DNA of 64,000 nt, taken from positions 62,001 through 126,000 of the forward strand of contig JAGOTG010000002.1 of the NCBI GenBank assembly GCA_018061965.1. Direction: 5' to 3'. The position numbers and the translations under genes were made by a program. Position 1 is the first letter of the stretch; each line of letters opens with the position of its first letter. Below, piece by piece: positions 31,993 through 40,788 of this stretch. Under the pieces are notes generated by a model. The model was given only the letters and a program-made list of their open reading frames with translations, searched no databases and had not been told where the DNA came from. This stretch comes from Legionellaceae bacterium. Lineage in GTDB: Bacteria > Pseudomonadota > Gammaproteobacteria > Legionellales > Legionellaceae.

Positions 31993-33742
31993 CGACTGCC
32001 TCAACTCCGGCTGTCTCTGTCGCCTGAAAATCCACTAAAATCAATTGCAATTTGCTGCGACCCTGATAAGTATTCATATCCATTTTGTATACAGCATGAA
32101 CCCATTTAGCACGATGATTCGGCCACATTTTGGTATCGACTTGAAACGCAATCGCATCCAACGGCGCACCATTAGGCGGGAAACTCAATGTTAATTTTAA
32201 ATGATGTTGTCCTACCAAGCGTTGATCCAATACTTCAAAAACATTATCAAACAGCGGTTCAGGAAACAATTGGCCCCACGGCCCAGCTTCATGTAATATT
32301 TTAGCCAAATCTTGGGTCAGATCTTTTTGATCTAAAGGACCATCCGTTAATGTGATATTGGCATCCAAACTCTCTCGACTGAGAAGTGATGCTATATGTG
32401 TTGCAAAAGCCGTTTTGAACGCTGGCAACGCATCAAGATGGAGACTCAAACCCGCAGCCATCGCATGGCCGCCAAATTTATCTATCAAGCCTGGATTAGA
32501 TTTATCAATAGTGGCCAAGACATCCCGAATATTCAAACCGACTACCGAGCGCGCAGATCCTTTCAACTCTGTAGCACTGACTTGTGCAAACACAATGACC
32601 GGACGGTGATATCGCTCTTTTAAACGACCGGCCAATACACCAATCACACCTTGATGCCAACCGGGATCAAACAAACATAACCCAGAGGGTAACCCCCCGC
32701 TTTCTACTGTTAATACCAGTTGCTCTAATGCTGCAAGCGCTTGCCCTTTCATCTCCGTTTCTATTTTACGGCGCTCTGTATTCAAAGTATCCAAACGTTG
32801 AGCCAAAGCCTGCGCCTGTTCGGACGACTCGCTGAGTAAGCATTCAATCCCAAGCGACATATCATCCAAGCGCCCTGCTGCATTCAAACGAGGGGCAATA
32901 GCAAATCCCAAATCACTTTCACGCAGTCGCTCTGCAACACGCCCTGCTACTGTAATCAAAGCCGCTATCCCGGGACGCGCCATACCTTTGCGGATCCGTT
33001 GTACCCCTTGGCTAACGAGAATACGGTTGTTTTGATCCAGGCCCACCACATCCGCCACCGTCCCCAATGCAACCAGGTCCAGAAATTGACTCATATTGGG
33101 TACAGCGATTTGTTGCGCTTCAAACCATCCCCGCGTTTGCAAATGACGTCGCAATGCAATCATCACGTAAAAAATCACACCTACCCCTGCAATGGATTTA
33201 CTTGGAAAGGGATCATCATTGCGGTTCGGATCTACAATCGCGGAGGCTGCGGGTAATGTGTCAGCAGGCAAATGATGGTCTGTAATCAGCACGTCAATTC
33301 CAGCTGCATTCGCCGCATCCACGCCTTCAAAACTCGAAATGCCATTATCTACAGTAATGATTAAGTGAGGATTTTTTGACTGGGCCACTGCCACAATACC
33401 AGGGGTCAACCCGTAACCAAACTCAAAGCGATTGGGCACTAAAAAATCAACATGTTGCGCGCCCATAACACGCAAAGCAGCTACTGCCAAGGCCGTAGAG
33501 GTCGCTCCATCTGCATCAAAATCCCCAATCACTAAAATGCGTTGTTGTTGCTCCAAAGCGAGGGCAAGGCGCTCACAAGCTTTGTCCATATCCAACAAAG
33601 TATCAAAAGGCAATAAAGACTGTAAATCACGATTTAATTCGGCGACATCTGTGATACCACGTGCAGAATAGATACGCTGTAATACGGGGTGCAAATGCTC
33701 TAAGCTATTGACTGCGCTTAATTGACGACGTTTAATGACCAT
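31985..33742 (-). CDS. recJ: Single-stranded-DNA-specific exonuclease RecJ
   Basis: 5'-3' single-strand exonuclease of RecF-type recombination and mismatch repair. 585 aa (E. coli 577). DHH-family motifs are ILVIGDFDADGATSTALA, IITVDNGISS, VLITDHHLP and the DHHA1 block KFGGHAMAAGLSL. AGGA precedes the ATG. It is divergent from the Mth938-like gene and overlaps the cytochrome gene downstream. Confidence 0.97.
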   Translation of the reverse strand: MVIKRRQLSAVNSLEHLHPVLQRIYSARGITDVAELNRDLQSLLPFDTLLDMDKACERLALALEQQQRILVIGDFDADGATSTALAVAALRVMGAQHVDFLVPNRFEFGYGLTPGIVAVAQSKNPHLIITVDNGISSFEGVDAANAAGIDVLITDHHLPADTLPAASAIVDPNRNDDPFPSKSIAGVGVIFYVMIALRRHLQTRGWFEAQQIAVPNMSQFLDLVALGTVADVVGLDQNNRILVSQGVQRIRKGMARPGIAALITVAGRVAERLRESDLGFAIAPRLNAAGRLDDMSLGIECLLSESSEQAQALAQRLDTLNTERRKIETEMKGQALAALEQLVLTVESGGLPSGLCLFDPGWHQGVIGVLAGRLKERYHRPVIVFAQVSATELKGSARSVVGLNIRDVLATIDKSNPGLIDKFGGHAMAAGLSLHLDALPAFKTAFATHIASLLSRESLDANITLTDGPLDQKDLTQDLAKILHEAGPWGQLFPEPLFDNVFEVLDQRLVGQHHLKLTLSFPPNGAPLDAIAFQVDTKMWPNHRAKWVHAVYKMDMNTYQGRSKLQLILVDFQATETAGVEAVGA

Positions 33743-33813
33743 AAAAATCCTAAAATGATTTATGCCCTAAATTACTATATACTTCAAAGCAAATCTACCA
33801 TTTGTGCAAAACC

Positions 33814-34182
33814 ATGGAAATCCAATTAGAATCAACAGAACCCCATACTATTCGATCTTACAGTGACCAGAGTGTTCTTGTTTCTGACAAAACCTTATAT
33901 CACTCCTGTATCATCAGCAGACAGTCAATCCAAACCACATGGCCGATTCACACCATTGAAGAACTCACGGTCGATCATTTGGCTGCATTATTACAAGATA
34001 AACCGGATGTAATCATTCTAGGGCATACAGGCAAGCCCACCCTTCTGCCGCATATTGCTAGCGAATTATCCAAACAAAAAATCGGCATAGAATGTATGCC
34101 CCTTGGCGCAGCCTGCCGTACGTTCAATGTATTACTAAGTGAACATCGTGCTGTGGTTTTGGGAATTATTTTGGCAGGATGA
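33814..34182 (+). CDS. Mth938-like (DUF498) domain protein
   Basis: 122 aa. The central DVIILGHTGKPTLLP, GIECMPLGAACRTFNVLLSE and AVVLGIIL pattern is the Mth938-like fold (PF04430), whose eukaryotic relative NDUFAF3 assists complex I assembly. The bacterial role is undefined. The ATG at 33814 is used; an upstream TTG adds only four residues. It sits between divergent recJ and convergent relA. Confidence 0.8.
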   Translation: MEIQLESTEPHTIRSYSDQSVLVSDKTLYHSCIISRQSIQTTWPIHTIEELTVDHLAALLQDKPDVIILGHTGKPTLLPHIASELSKQKIGIECMPLGAACRTFNVLLSEHRAVVLGIILAG

Positions 34183-34196
34183 CGTACACGCTCCCC

Positions 34197-36401
34197 CTAC
34201 ACAATCCGCCGAGCCTCAAATATATTCGGTACCAACTCCAACCGAGTCAATAAACGTGACAAACTCGCCATGCCATCAATTTCAATGACCACTTGCATCC
34301 GTACCTGATTGTCTTGCGAATCAGCATCGGTTTTAAATGAGATAATTTGGGCCGATTCATTAGCCAATAAATTGGCCACATCTTGGAGTAAATGGGGGCG
34401 ATTGAAGGCTTTGATCGCAATTTCCACTTTGTACATATCCTGGTAGCCTTCGCCCCAACTCACTGACAGAAAGCGCTCTTGCTGCGTTGCATTCGCTCGC
34501 GTCACATTAGGACAGTTTTGCTTATGAATTGAAACGCCGCGCCCTAAAGTGATATAGCCGATAACTTGTTCACCGGGTAAAGGTTGGCAACAAAGCGCCA
34601 TATGGGTAAGCAAATTACCCACGCCTTCAATGCGTAAATTGGTTTTACGTTTGGCGACCTGCGGCACCATGCTGTAATTGACCTTATGCAGACTAGGTTC
34701 TACCCGTTCACCGGGGGTCAAACGATTCAGCACCTGAGCTAGCTTCAAATCGCCACGGCCCAAAGCCGCATACAAATCATCTAAAGTACGAGCATGATTC
34801 ATAGGCAGAACTTCTTGTACTTGCTGCGTTTTAAGCCCCAACGCTCTGAGCTCTTTCTCTAAAAGTTCGCGCCCCTCTGCACAGTTTTTATCAAAATTTT
34901 GCATTTTAAACCAATGCAATACTTTGGCTTTTGCGCGAGAAGAATGTAAGTAATGCAAATGCGGGTTGACCCAATCGCGCGATGGCTTGCTTTCTTTGCC
35001 GGCCAAAATTTCTATTTTATCTCCCGTCTGCAAAATGGTCGTCAGCGGAACAATATGACCACTGACTTTTGCACCCCGACAGCGATGCCCCAAATCCGTA
35101 TGCAGATGGTACGCAAAATCCAGGACAGTAGCCCCTTGCGGAAGATCTAAAATATCTCCATCCGGCGTAAACACATAGACTCGATCTTCGATACCGGACG
35201 CTTCCATCATCGTCCCACCATGATGCGCTGCCACATCTTTATGCCAAGCCAAAACCTGACGGAGCCATTCGATTTTACGTTCATGGCTGGCTTTGAATCT
35301 ACCGACGCCTTCTTTATACTTCCAATGCGCTGCCACCCCAATTTCAGCCAGATCATGCATGTGAAAAGTTCGAATTTGCACCTCAAATATGAGATTTTCC
35401 GGTCCATGCACTGCAGTATGTAACGATTGATACCCATTCGATTTGGGTTTTACGATGTAATCATCATATTCTTGTGCAACACGTGGCCACAGACTATGAA
35501 CACAATCTAAAACTTCATAACATTGTGCTTCTGTTTCCACTAAGATCCGTACTGCAGTCACATCGTAAATTTTCGATAAAGGCACGTTTTTACGCATCAT
35601 TTTCCGATAAATACTGTGAATATGTTTAGAGCGCCCGCATACAGAAAAACGGGTCAAAGACAGGCCGGCTAATGCCGTGTTCAGAGTCGCCACAATCGTT
35701 TGCACATAGTGATCACGCTCTAGACGTTTGGCTTTCAATTCCTTGGCAATAGATTGATAGGTTTCAGGCTGTAAATAGCGAAACGCCAAATCTTCCATTT
35801 CCCATTTGAGGCTTCCAATTCCCAAGCGATTGGCCAATGGCGCATAAATCGACATCACTTCGGACGCCAATTTTTGGCGTAATGAAATAGAAATCGGGGC
35901 AGTAGAACGTAACACACAAAGGCGATCCGCCAATTTAATCAAAACGATGCGCACATCATCAACCATCGCCAACAACATTTTACGCATATTGTCGATTTGT
36001 GGCTTGCTATGCGGATCAGAAAAATTGGAACCCATTTGCGACAACGAACTCATTTTTCCGACACCGCTGATCAAATGCGCAATATCTGGGTTCAGATGTT
36101 CAGCGATATCATCTATCGCCAATTCGGCATCATGCGCACTACTATACAAAACAGCTGCTGCTAAGGTTTCTTGATCAACCTGTAATTCAACCAGCACATT
36201 CGCCATCGCTAAGCCATGTTGAAAGCAAGACTCTCCAGTTTCAATCGCATGATCTTGTCCAGCCAAATGCCCCAAATCACAGGCTGAGCGCAATAAATTG
36301 AGATCCTGAAAATGGCCTTTTTCTGCGATTTTTTCTATCCAGCGCTCGACATCAAGACTCCCATCGGAGTGCATGGGAATGCCATCGTTGACTTTGACCA
36401 T
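34197..36401 (-). CDS. relA: (p)ppGpp synthetase RelA
   Basis: 734 aa (E. coli RelA 744). The N-terminal hydrolase-like domain has lost the HD pair (AAVLYSSAHDAEL instead of LLHDVIED), so it should be synthetase-only. The synthetase region has YDVTAVRILVETE, YDDYIVKPKSNGYQSLHT and EVQIRTFHMHDLAE, with the acidic YDD form typical of RelA, not SpoT. A TGS domain (VYVFTPDGDILDLPQGATVLDFA), a zinc-finger region (ALCCQPLPGEQVIG) and a C-terminal ACT domain follow. It binds stalled ribosomes and makes ppGpp on amino-acid starvation. It lies 17 bp downstream of rlmD, as in E. coli. Confidence 0.94.
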   Translation of the reverse strand: MVKVNDGIPMHSDGSLDVERWIEKIAEKGHFQDLNLLRSACDLGHLAGQDHAIETGESCFQHGLAMANVLVELQVDQETLAAAVLYSSAHDAELAIDDIAEHLNPDIAHLISGVGKMSSLSQMGSNFSDPHSKPQIDNMRKMLLAMVDDVRIVLIKLADRLCVLRSTAPISISLRQKLASEVMSIYAPLANRLGIGSLKWEMEDLAFRYLQPETYQSIAKELKAKRLERDHYVQTIVATLNTALAGLSLTRFSVCGRSKHIHSIYRKMMRKNVPLSKIYDVTAVRILVETEAQCYEVLDCVHSLWPRVAQEYDDYIVKPKSNGYQSLHTAVHGPENLIFEVQIRTFHMHDLAEIGVAAHWKYKEGVGRFKASHERKIEWLRQVLAWHKDVAAHHGGTMMEASGIEDRVYVFTPDGDILDLPQGATVLDFAYHLHTDLGHRCRGAKVSGHIVPLTTILQTGDKIEILAGKESKPSRDWVNPHLHYLHSSRAKAKVLHWFKMQNFDKNCAEGRELLEKELRALGLKTQQVQEVLPMNHARTLDDLYAALGRGDLKLAQVLNRLTPGERVEPSLHKVNYSMVPQVAKRKTNLRIEGVGNLLTHMALCCQPLPGEQVIGYITLGRGVSIHKQNCPNVTRANATQQERFLSVSWGEGYQDMYKVEIAIKAFNRPHLLQDVANLLANESAQIISFKTDADSQDNQVRMQVVIEIDGMASLSRLLTRLELVPNIFEARRIV

Positions 36402-36418
36402 ACCGTTCTCTCTTTGGA

Positions 36419-37750
36419 TTAGGGGGCCTTAAACACCGCAATAGATTCCACATGCGCCGTATGCGGAAACATATCCATCACACCTGCCGCTTGTAGTTCA
36501 TAACCATGGGTATTTACCAATATATCAGCGTCGCGGGCCAAGGTCACGGGATTGCAAGAAACATAGACGATAAGCCCAGGCTTTAATAGGTCCATTTGTT
36601 TGACTACCGCTAATGCCCCGGAACGTGGCGGATCTAATAAGAGTTTATTCACCCCTGTGACCAAAGGATCCGAAACCGCCCATTCTTCTAGATTACGACA
36701 AGCAAATTCAGCATTGGTGATATGATTAGCGCTTGCGTTCATATACGCGCGCTCAATCATCTGTGCAGAGCCTTCTAACCCAACGACTCGCGCACAATTT
36801 TTCGCAAGTGGCAAAGAAAAATTACCCAACCCACAAAACAAATCTAAAACCACATCAGTTGGCTGTAATGCCAATAAACGCAAAGCCAAACTCACCATTT
36901 GCCGATTGATACCTCGATTGATTTGGGTAAAATCATTAGGATGAAAGCGATAAACGATCGAAAATTCAGGTAAGGAATACTGTAAATACTCATCGGCATC
37001 CAGTGGATAGAACAATTGTACTGAATCCGGTCCTGCAGGTTGCAAATACAAACGAAAGCCGGTTTGCTCAGCAAAATTGCGCAGTTGTATTTGTGACGCT
37101 TCCGTCAAAGGCTCCAAATTGCGGATAATCAATGCTACCGCATCCTCCCCTGCTGCCACTTCAATTTGGGCGATACTGCGTTTGTCGGGCAACTCATCTA
37201 ATACTGCACGTAACGTATCGATATTGGCATCGACGTCTGCATGGAGAACGGGGCATTGATGAATATCTGTGATAAACCTTGGATTATTTTTTTCACGAAA
37301 ACCCAGCAAGGTAGCTGATTTTTTTTCTACATAACGCACAGATAGGCGTGCTTTATTGCGGTAATTCCAAACATCCGCCGTCAAAGGCGGTAATATTGCT
37401 TGCGGCTGGCAATGCCCAACCCGCGCTAAAACATCGAGCAACAAAGATTTCTTCACATCAATTTGGGCTTCAGCCGATAAATGTTGTAACGAACACCCCC
37501 CACACAATGCATAATGCGGACAATGCGGTTCAACACGCTGCGTAGACGGACTGTTCACCGCCACCACATAGCCTTCATCAAAATCTGCTTTACGCCGCGT
37601 ATAGATAAACTGCACCGTTTCAGTCGGTAAGGCACCAGCGATAAACGTAGTTTTCCCCTCAATCCGCGCAATACCGCGTCCATCATGAGAGAATTTTTCA
37701 ATCACAGCAGTTTGTGGAATAGAAGGTATTTTGGATTTCGAGCGACGCAT
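36419..37750 (-). CDS. rlmD: 23S rRNA (uracil-1939-C5)-methyltransferase RlmD
   Basis: SAM-dependent m5U1939 methyltransferase, 443 aa (E. coli 433). It has an N-terminal TRAM domain ([20 protein letters not shown]) and Fe-S cysteines [15 protein letters not shown] with a later CPVL. The SAM motif is [16 protein letters not shown]. The DPPRSG loop and nucleophile [11 protein letters not shown] follow. It heads a pair with relA on the same strand, a gammaproteobacterial gene order. No good ribosome-binding site is visible. Confidence 0.95.
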   Translation of the reverse strand: MRRSKSKIPSIPQTAVIEKFSHDGRGIARIEGKTTFIAGALPTETVQFIYTRRKADFDEGYVVAVNSPSTQRVEPHCPHYALCGGCSLQHLSAEAQIDVKKSLLLDVLARVGHCQPQAILPPLTADVWNYRNKARLSVRYVEKKSATLLGFREKNNPRFITDIHQCPVLHADVDANIDTLRAVLDELPDKRSIAQIEVAAGEDAVALIIRNLEPLTEASQIQLRNFAEQTGFRLYLQPAGPDSVQLFYPLDADEYLQYSLPEFSIVYRFHPNDFTQINRGINRQMVSLALRLLALQPTDVVLDLFCGLGNFSLPLAKNCARVVGLEGSAQMIERAYMNASANHITNAEFACRNLEEWAVSDPLVTGVNKLLLDPPRSGALAVVKQMDLLKPGLIVYVSCNPVTLARDADILVNTHGYELQAAGVMDMFPHTAHVESIAVFKAP

Positions 37751-37866
37751 GTTTGTACAGCCATTCTAAAGAGGATAGGGGTACGCATTTAACCATGAAA
37801 TGGTTGGGTTAGGAAAGAGTGGCGGGTTTAGTATATAAGGTGAGGGTTGAGCGTATTCTAAAAACC

Positions 37867-37954
37867 GTGTCATTCCCGAGGAGGCGGGAATCCCTTCTTA
37901 CGTTGGTATAGTACCAAGCCAGGAATGGATCCTCCGCCTGCGCAGAGATGACAC
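37867..37954. repeat. REP-like dispersed repeat (GTGTCATTCCCG type)
   Basis: Outer arms GTGTCAT (37867-37873) and ATGACAC (37948-37954) enclose an inner hairpin ATTCCCG-AGGAGG-CGGGAAT and a second partial GGAATGGATCC...CGCAGAG half. This is the form of the widespread GTCATTCCCG...GGGATGAC repeats. It lies in the gap between rlmD and the next minus-strand gene. Confidence 0.7.
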
Positions 37955-37982
37955 TTTTGTTGAACATTCTCAGAAGACAGAT

Positions 37983-38870
37983 CTATGTCAATTTTAAAAA
38001 TTCCCGATCTGCAGCCTCGCGGACTCTCTGAGTTTGCATATATTCATCCATGTCTACTGCCATTTGCTCTCGAACCGTCACATTCGCAAAAACAATCGGT
38101 TTCAAAACACCATTAATAATAAAACTTAAATAATCAGGAGTCATTATGTTGCCTGCTTGCTCCAAATAAAGGCTTTTCCCAACAACCTCGCAAGCATCTG
38201 CTGCTTTCCCAATATTATCAAAGCAATCGACCGCGGTTTGCAAAAAGGTGTACGTAGCAAAACCACTAGCAGCCAGCATTGCCAACGTTAAGAGCAGACC
38301 GCCCAAAAGCATAGTAATCTTCAGAGACAGTATTGCAGCAATTATGGTAATAACCGCATACATAGTGTTGTCCACACTATCCTGAACGAGTTTGCTAACG
38401 TCTTGCGCACTACGCAAAAGATCCTGAAGACCCCTTTTACGAGAATAAAAAGAAGAGTTAGAGTAAATAGAGGCATTATAACTTTCTTCAGCCATCGGCT
38501 CTGCACTCAAATGATCATTCATTTTATCAATGATAAAAGCCAAATCACTTAATTGCCCTTTGCGCAGAAAAAATAAAAAAATCCGTTGAATAGTCAAAAT
38601 AAAATTAGGTACTTTCACATCAAATTGAGATTGGTAATTAGTGACCATCGCATTGAAAGTAGAATCTAAATTGCCTGCTTTGATAGAAGTAGTCGTATAA
38701 CCTACAGTCAACTTATTTGAATAAACTGGCATCGTATCAAAAAATGATTGTTGACGGTCTCTAATTGTGAGCTTCTTCAACAAAGTCGCGTACAGATAAA
38801 ATTTTCCAAAGCTATCTGTCTTTTGACTCTCAATTTGAGCCGACAATTCAGTTAACGCTTGACTTGGCAT
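37983..38870 (-). CDS. Orphan protein with central-C-terminal membrane hairpin
   Basis: I do not recognise this 295-aa protein. The first 170 residues are soluble, with Ser/Thr/Tyr-rich linkers (SYNASIYSNSSFYSRKR). Two adjacent hydrophobic helices follow (about residues 180-230, AVITIIAAILSLKITM and LLLTLAMLAASGFA), then a polar helical tail. The plan resembles the 20868-21761 and 28555-30627 proteins. The ATG at 38870 has GTGAGGA in front; the GTG at 38882 is the alternative. An effector-type role is inference. Confidence 0.7.
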   Translation of the reverse strand: MPSQALTELSAQIESQKTDSFGKFYLYATLLKKLTIRDRQQSFFDTMPVYSNKLTVGYTTTSIKAGNLDSTFNAMVTNYQSQFDVKVPNFILTIQRIFLFFLRKGQLSDLAFIIDKMNDHLSAEPMAEESYNASIYSNSSFYSRKRGLQDLLRSAQDVSKLVQDSVDNTMYAVITIIAAILSLKITMLLGGLLLTLAMLAASGFATYTFLQTAVDCFDNIGKAADACEVVGKSLYLEQAGNIMTPDYLSFIINGVLKPIVFANVTVREQMAVDMDEYMQTQRVREAADREFLKLT

Positions 38871-39006
38871 ATTGGTCCTCACTTTGCATAAATAGTGTAA
38901 AAAGGGAAAGTCCCATAAAATAAAGACTTGCCTATAAAGCGCACATTGTATAATTGTTATTCTTTGTAGTCAATGTTTTTTCAATAAGTTTTTTGTGTAC
39001 CTACCC

Positions 39007-39036
39007 ACGTCATCCCCAGTGTGCGAGGGATGACGT
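39007..39036. repeat. Hairpin of the ATGACGT family, copy 1
   Basis: ACGTCATCCC (39007-39016) and GGGATGACGT (39027-39036) form a perfect 10-bp stem with a 10-nt loop, just 3' of the toxin gene. A related hairpin is at 61839-61876. Confidence 0.65.
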
Positions 39037-39044
39037 ACAGGTAG

Positions 39045-39377
39045 TTACGCCAAAATCAACTGAGCAATTTCTAACACCTGCTCAATAATCTTGGGTGGAA
39101 GTTTTTCAATAAACTCAGCATGCCGATGAGTAAAATCAATAGATTTTAGTTGATACACAAGGATAGCACCTCGCGTGTGAATGATTTTTGGTAATACTAC
39201 TTCCAATTTAATGCCTCGGATAGTGCTAGTAACCGGTGCAACAACAGCCATTTTTGTATGCGCATTAAAAGATTTTTTGGACAGAACACATGCGGGACGC
39301 CGCTTCATAATTTCTTTACCACTACTGGGATCAAAATCTAGCCAGATGAGATCACCTTGCTCTGGTACGTAAGTCAT
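39045..39377 (-). CDS. ChpB/PemK/MazF-type endoribonuclease toxin
   Basis: 110 aa. YVPEQGDLIWLDFDPSSGKEIMKRRPACVLS is the MazF/PemK N-terminal signature. VVAPVTSTIRG and GAILVYQLKSIDF give the remaining conserved strands. The family cuts mRNA at short motifs and is neutralised by the upstream antitoxin. Its ATG overlaps the antitoxin stop in ATGA. The resemblance is greatest to ChpB and its relatives. Confidence 0.92.
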   Translation of the reverse strand: MTYVPEQGDLIWLDFDPSSGKEIMKRRPACVLSKKSFNAHTKMAVVAPVTSTIRGIKLEVVLPKIIHTRGAILVYQLKSIDFTHRHAEFIEKLPPKIIEQVLEIAQLILA

Positions 39378-39631
39378 TCTCGCTCTCTACCAACCGCAGA
39401 ATCGTCGAGCCATTCCTTATCTTCTTTGTTAAAAGCGAGTTTTTCTTTAGGACTCCCCTCTAATAGATCTTCTAAAGTCTGCTTTTTTATCACCGGTGTT
39501 AATACAATTTTATTATTCACAACCGATAAATCTAATTTTGAACCCACATGAAGTTCGAGGGTTTTTAAAATGGCTTTAGGAATACTTACAATATTGGCAC
39601 CACCAGATTGTCTAATCACCAAATGCGACAT
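39374..39631 (-). CDS. ChpS/MazE-type AbrB-fold antitoxin
   Basis: 85 aa. An N-terminal swapped-hairpin AbrB/MazE DNA-binding domain (LVIRQSGGANIVSIPKAILKTL, VVNNKIVLTP) is followed by a disordered acidic tail (DLLEGSPKEKL, KEDKEWLDD) expected to bind the toxin. The ATG at 39631 is used because the fold starts there and AGAGGTG precedes it. Autoregulation through the perfect inverted repeat upstream (39648-39677) is likely. Confidence 0.9.
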   Translation of the reverse strand: MSHLVIRQSGGANIVSIPKAILKTLELHVGSKLDLSVVNNKIVLTPVIKKQTLEDLLEGSPKEKLAFNKEDKEWLDDSAVGRERE

Positions 39632-39647
39632 GAACACCTCTTTCATC

Positions 39648-39677
39648 TATATTGTTATACAATAATATAACAATATA
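39648..39677. promoter_or_regulatory. Operator-like inverted repeat of the toxin-antitoxin operon
   Basis: Perfect 12-bp arms TATATTGTTATA and TATAACAATATA with a 6-bp centre lie 17 bp upstream of the antitoxin ATG in a very AT-rich stretch that must also hold the promoter. AbrB/MazE dimers bind such palindromes. Confidence 0.7.
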
Positions 39678-39701
39678 TTTTACAAAAGTAAAACCAAAAA
39701 C

Positions 39702-40433
39702 CTACAATTTATTAATCAACGCATCCACTTCTTCCGTAGACAATTCCATATGCTCACCCCGACCTAAAAAGCGTGGCATCGTGAAATCACCATAGCGAAT
39801 CCGAATCAAACGACTGACTTCTACGCCTTGACTTTGCCACATACGGCGCACTTCACGGTTACGCCCTTCGCTGAGGACCACGTGATACCAAGCATTCGTG
39901 CCTTCACCACCGCGGAAGTCCACTTTTTTAAATTTGGCCAGGCCATCATCCAGCATTACGCCTTTGAGCAAAGCCTTAATCACTTCGGGTTTAACTTCTC
40001 CATACACGCGCACCGCATACTCGCGTTCTAAACCATATCTGGGATGCATCAACCGATTGGCCAATTCGCCATTATTGGTAAAAATTAACAGACCAGACGT
40101 ATTCAAATCCAACCGCCCAACCTGAATCCAACGCCCTTGCTTCAAATGTGGCAAATGATCAAATACTGTTTTAGAAAACTTCGGATCAGAACGGCTGGAA
40201 ATTTCACCAACGGGTTTGTGGTAAAGTAATATTCTAGTTTTAAATTGTAATTTCAGCGGATTAGCAATCACGAGACCCCGGACACTAATTTTATCCTCTG
40301 GACCGGCAGAAGAACCCAAAGTTGCGGTCGAACCATTGACCTGGACCAAACCTTGCTCAATCCAAGTTTCCATTTCTCGCCTTGAACCTAATCCCGCCTG
40401 ACTCAAAATTTTTTGTAACCGTTCAGTACTCAT
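39702..40433 (-). CDS. rluB: 23S rRNA pseudouridine-2605 synthase (RluB/RsuA family)
   Basis: 243 aa. An N-terminal S4 domain (RLQKILSQAGLGSRREME) is followed by the RsuA-type catalytic domain with GRLDLNTSGLLIFTN (catalytic Asp), LEREYAVRV and EGRNREVRRM. The family modifies rRNA; RluB (U2605) fits best because of the S4 and GLGSRRE form, though RluE or RsuA cannot be excluded by eye. The ATG at 40433 is used; an upstream TTG is in frame. Confidence 0.88.
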   Translation of the reverse strand: MSTERLQKILSQAGLGSRREMETWIEQGLVQVNGSTATLGSSAGPEDKISVRGLVIANPLKLQFKTRILLYHKPVGEISSRSDPKFSKTVFDHLPHLKQGRWIQVGRLDLNTSGLLIFTNNGELANRLMHPRYGLEREYAVRVYGEVKPEVIKALLKGVMLDDGLAKFKKVDFRGGEGTNAWYHVVLSEGRNREVRRMWQSQGVEVSRLIRIRYGDFTMPRFLGRGEHMELSTEEVDALINKL

Positions 40434-40450
40434 TTTTCCAACCCTCAAAT

Positions 40451-40594
40451 TAGACTTCTTTCGAAACCTTCGTCTTTTGTTCTACTGCGTCGTTATGTAC
40501 GTTTCTGCGGTGCTCATTTACATGTGTAAACTCCGCTCCTCGAAACGTACATGCCTAGCATTAGAACAAAATACTCGGTTTCGAAAGAAGTCTA
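40451..40594. mobile_element. 144-bp MITE-like palindrome
   Basis: Perfect 18-bp terminal arms TAGACTTCTTTCGAAACC (40451-40468) and its complement (40577-40594), inner matching arms GTACGTTTC (40497-40505) and GAAACGTAC (40542-40550), and a centre TTTACATGTGTAAA make nearly the whole element one long imperfect hairpin. It has no coding capacity. The form is that of a miniature inverted-repeat element mobilised in trans. It lies upstream of rluB. Confidence 0.75.
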
Positions 40595-40647
40595 TTAGCT
40601 CTAGTACGCTATCAACTTGATTTTGTCTCCCCAAAATACACCTCATC

Positions 40648-40726
40648 GAGGGGTGGCATTGTGGGAGGGCTCCCGGCGCGCGCAGCTTGCGAGCACGCTG
40701 GGATACCCGCGATGACATGACCCCGA
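40648..40726. repeat. GC-rich 77-79-bp dispersed repeat, copy 1
   Basis: Shares a run containing GAGGGCTCC, GCGCGCGCAGCTTGCGAGC and ACGCTGGGATACC, ending GACCCCGA, with 49755-49831 at roughly 85-90 percent identity by eye. It is richer in GC than its surroundings. It lies between the palindrome and the 3' end of trpS; bases 40727-40788 show nothing further. Confidence 0.8.
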
Positions 40727-40788
40727 GGCACAAAATCACATTTTATGCTCGTTTGGGTATGACCCACCTGAGACACAATCAAATTGCT

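Noticed and set aside
34197..36401. SpoT (bifunctional) instead of RelA
   Set aside because: The HD hydrolase residues are absent (YSSAHDAEL) and the synthetase has the acidic YDD form; the rlmD neighbour also favours RelA.
40648..40726. Possible small structured RNA or tRNA in the GC-rich segment
   Set aside because: No cloverleaf or conserved tRNA boxes can be drawn; the sequence recurs at 49755 as a repeat.
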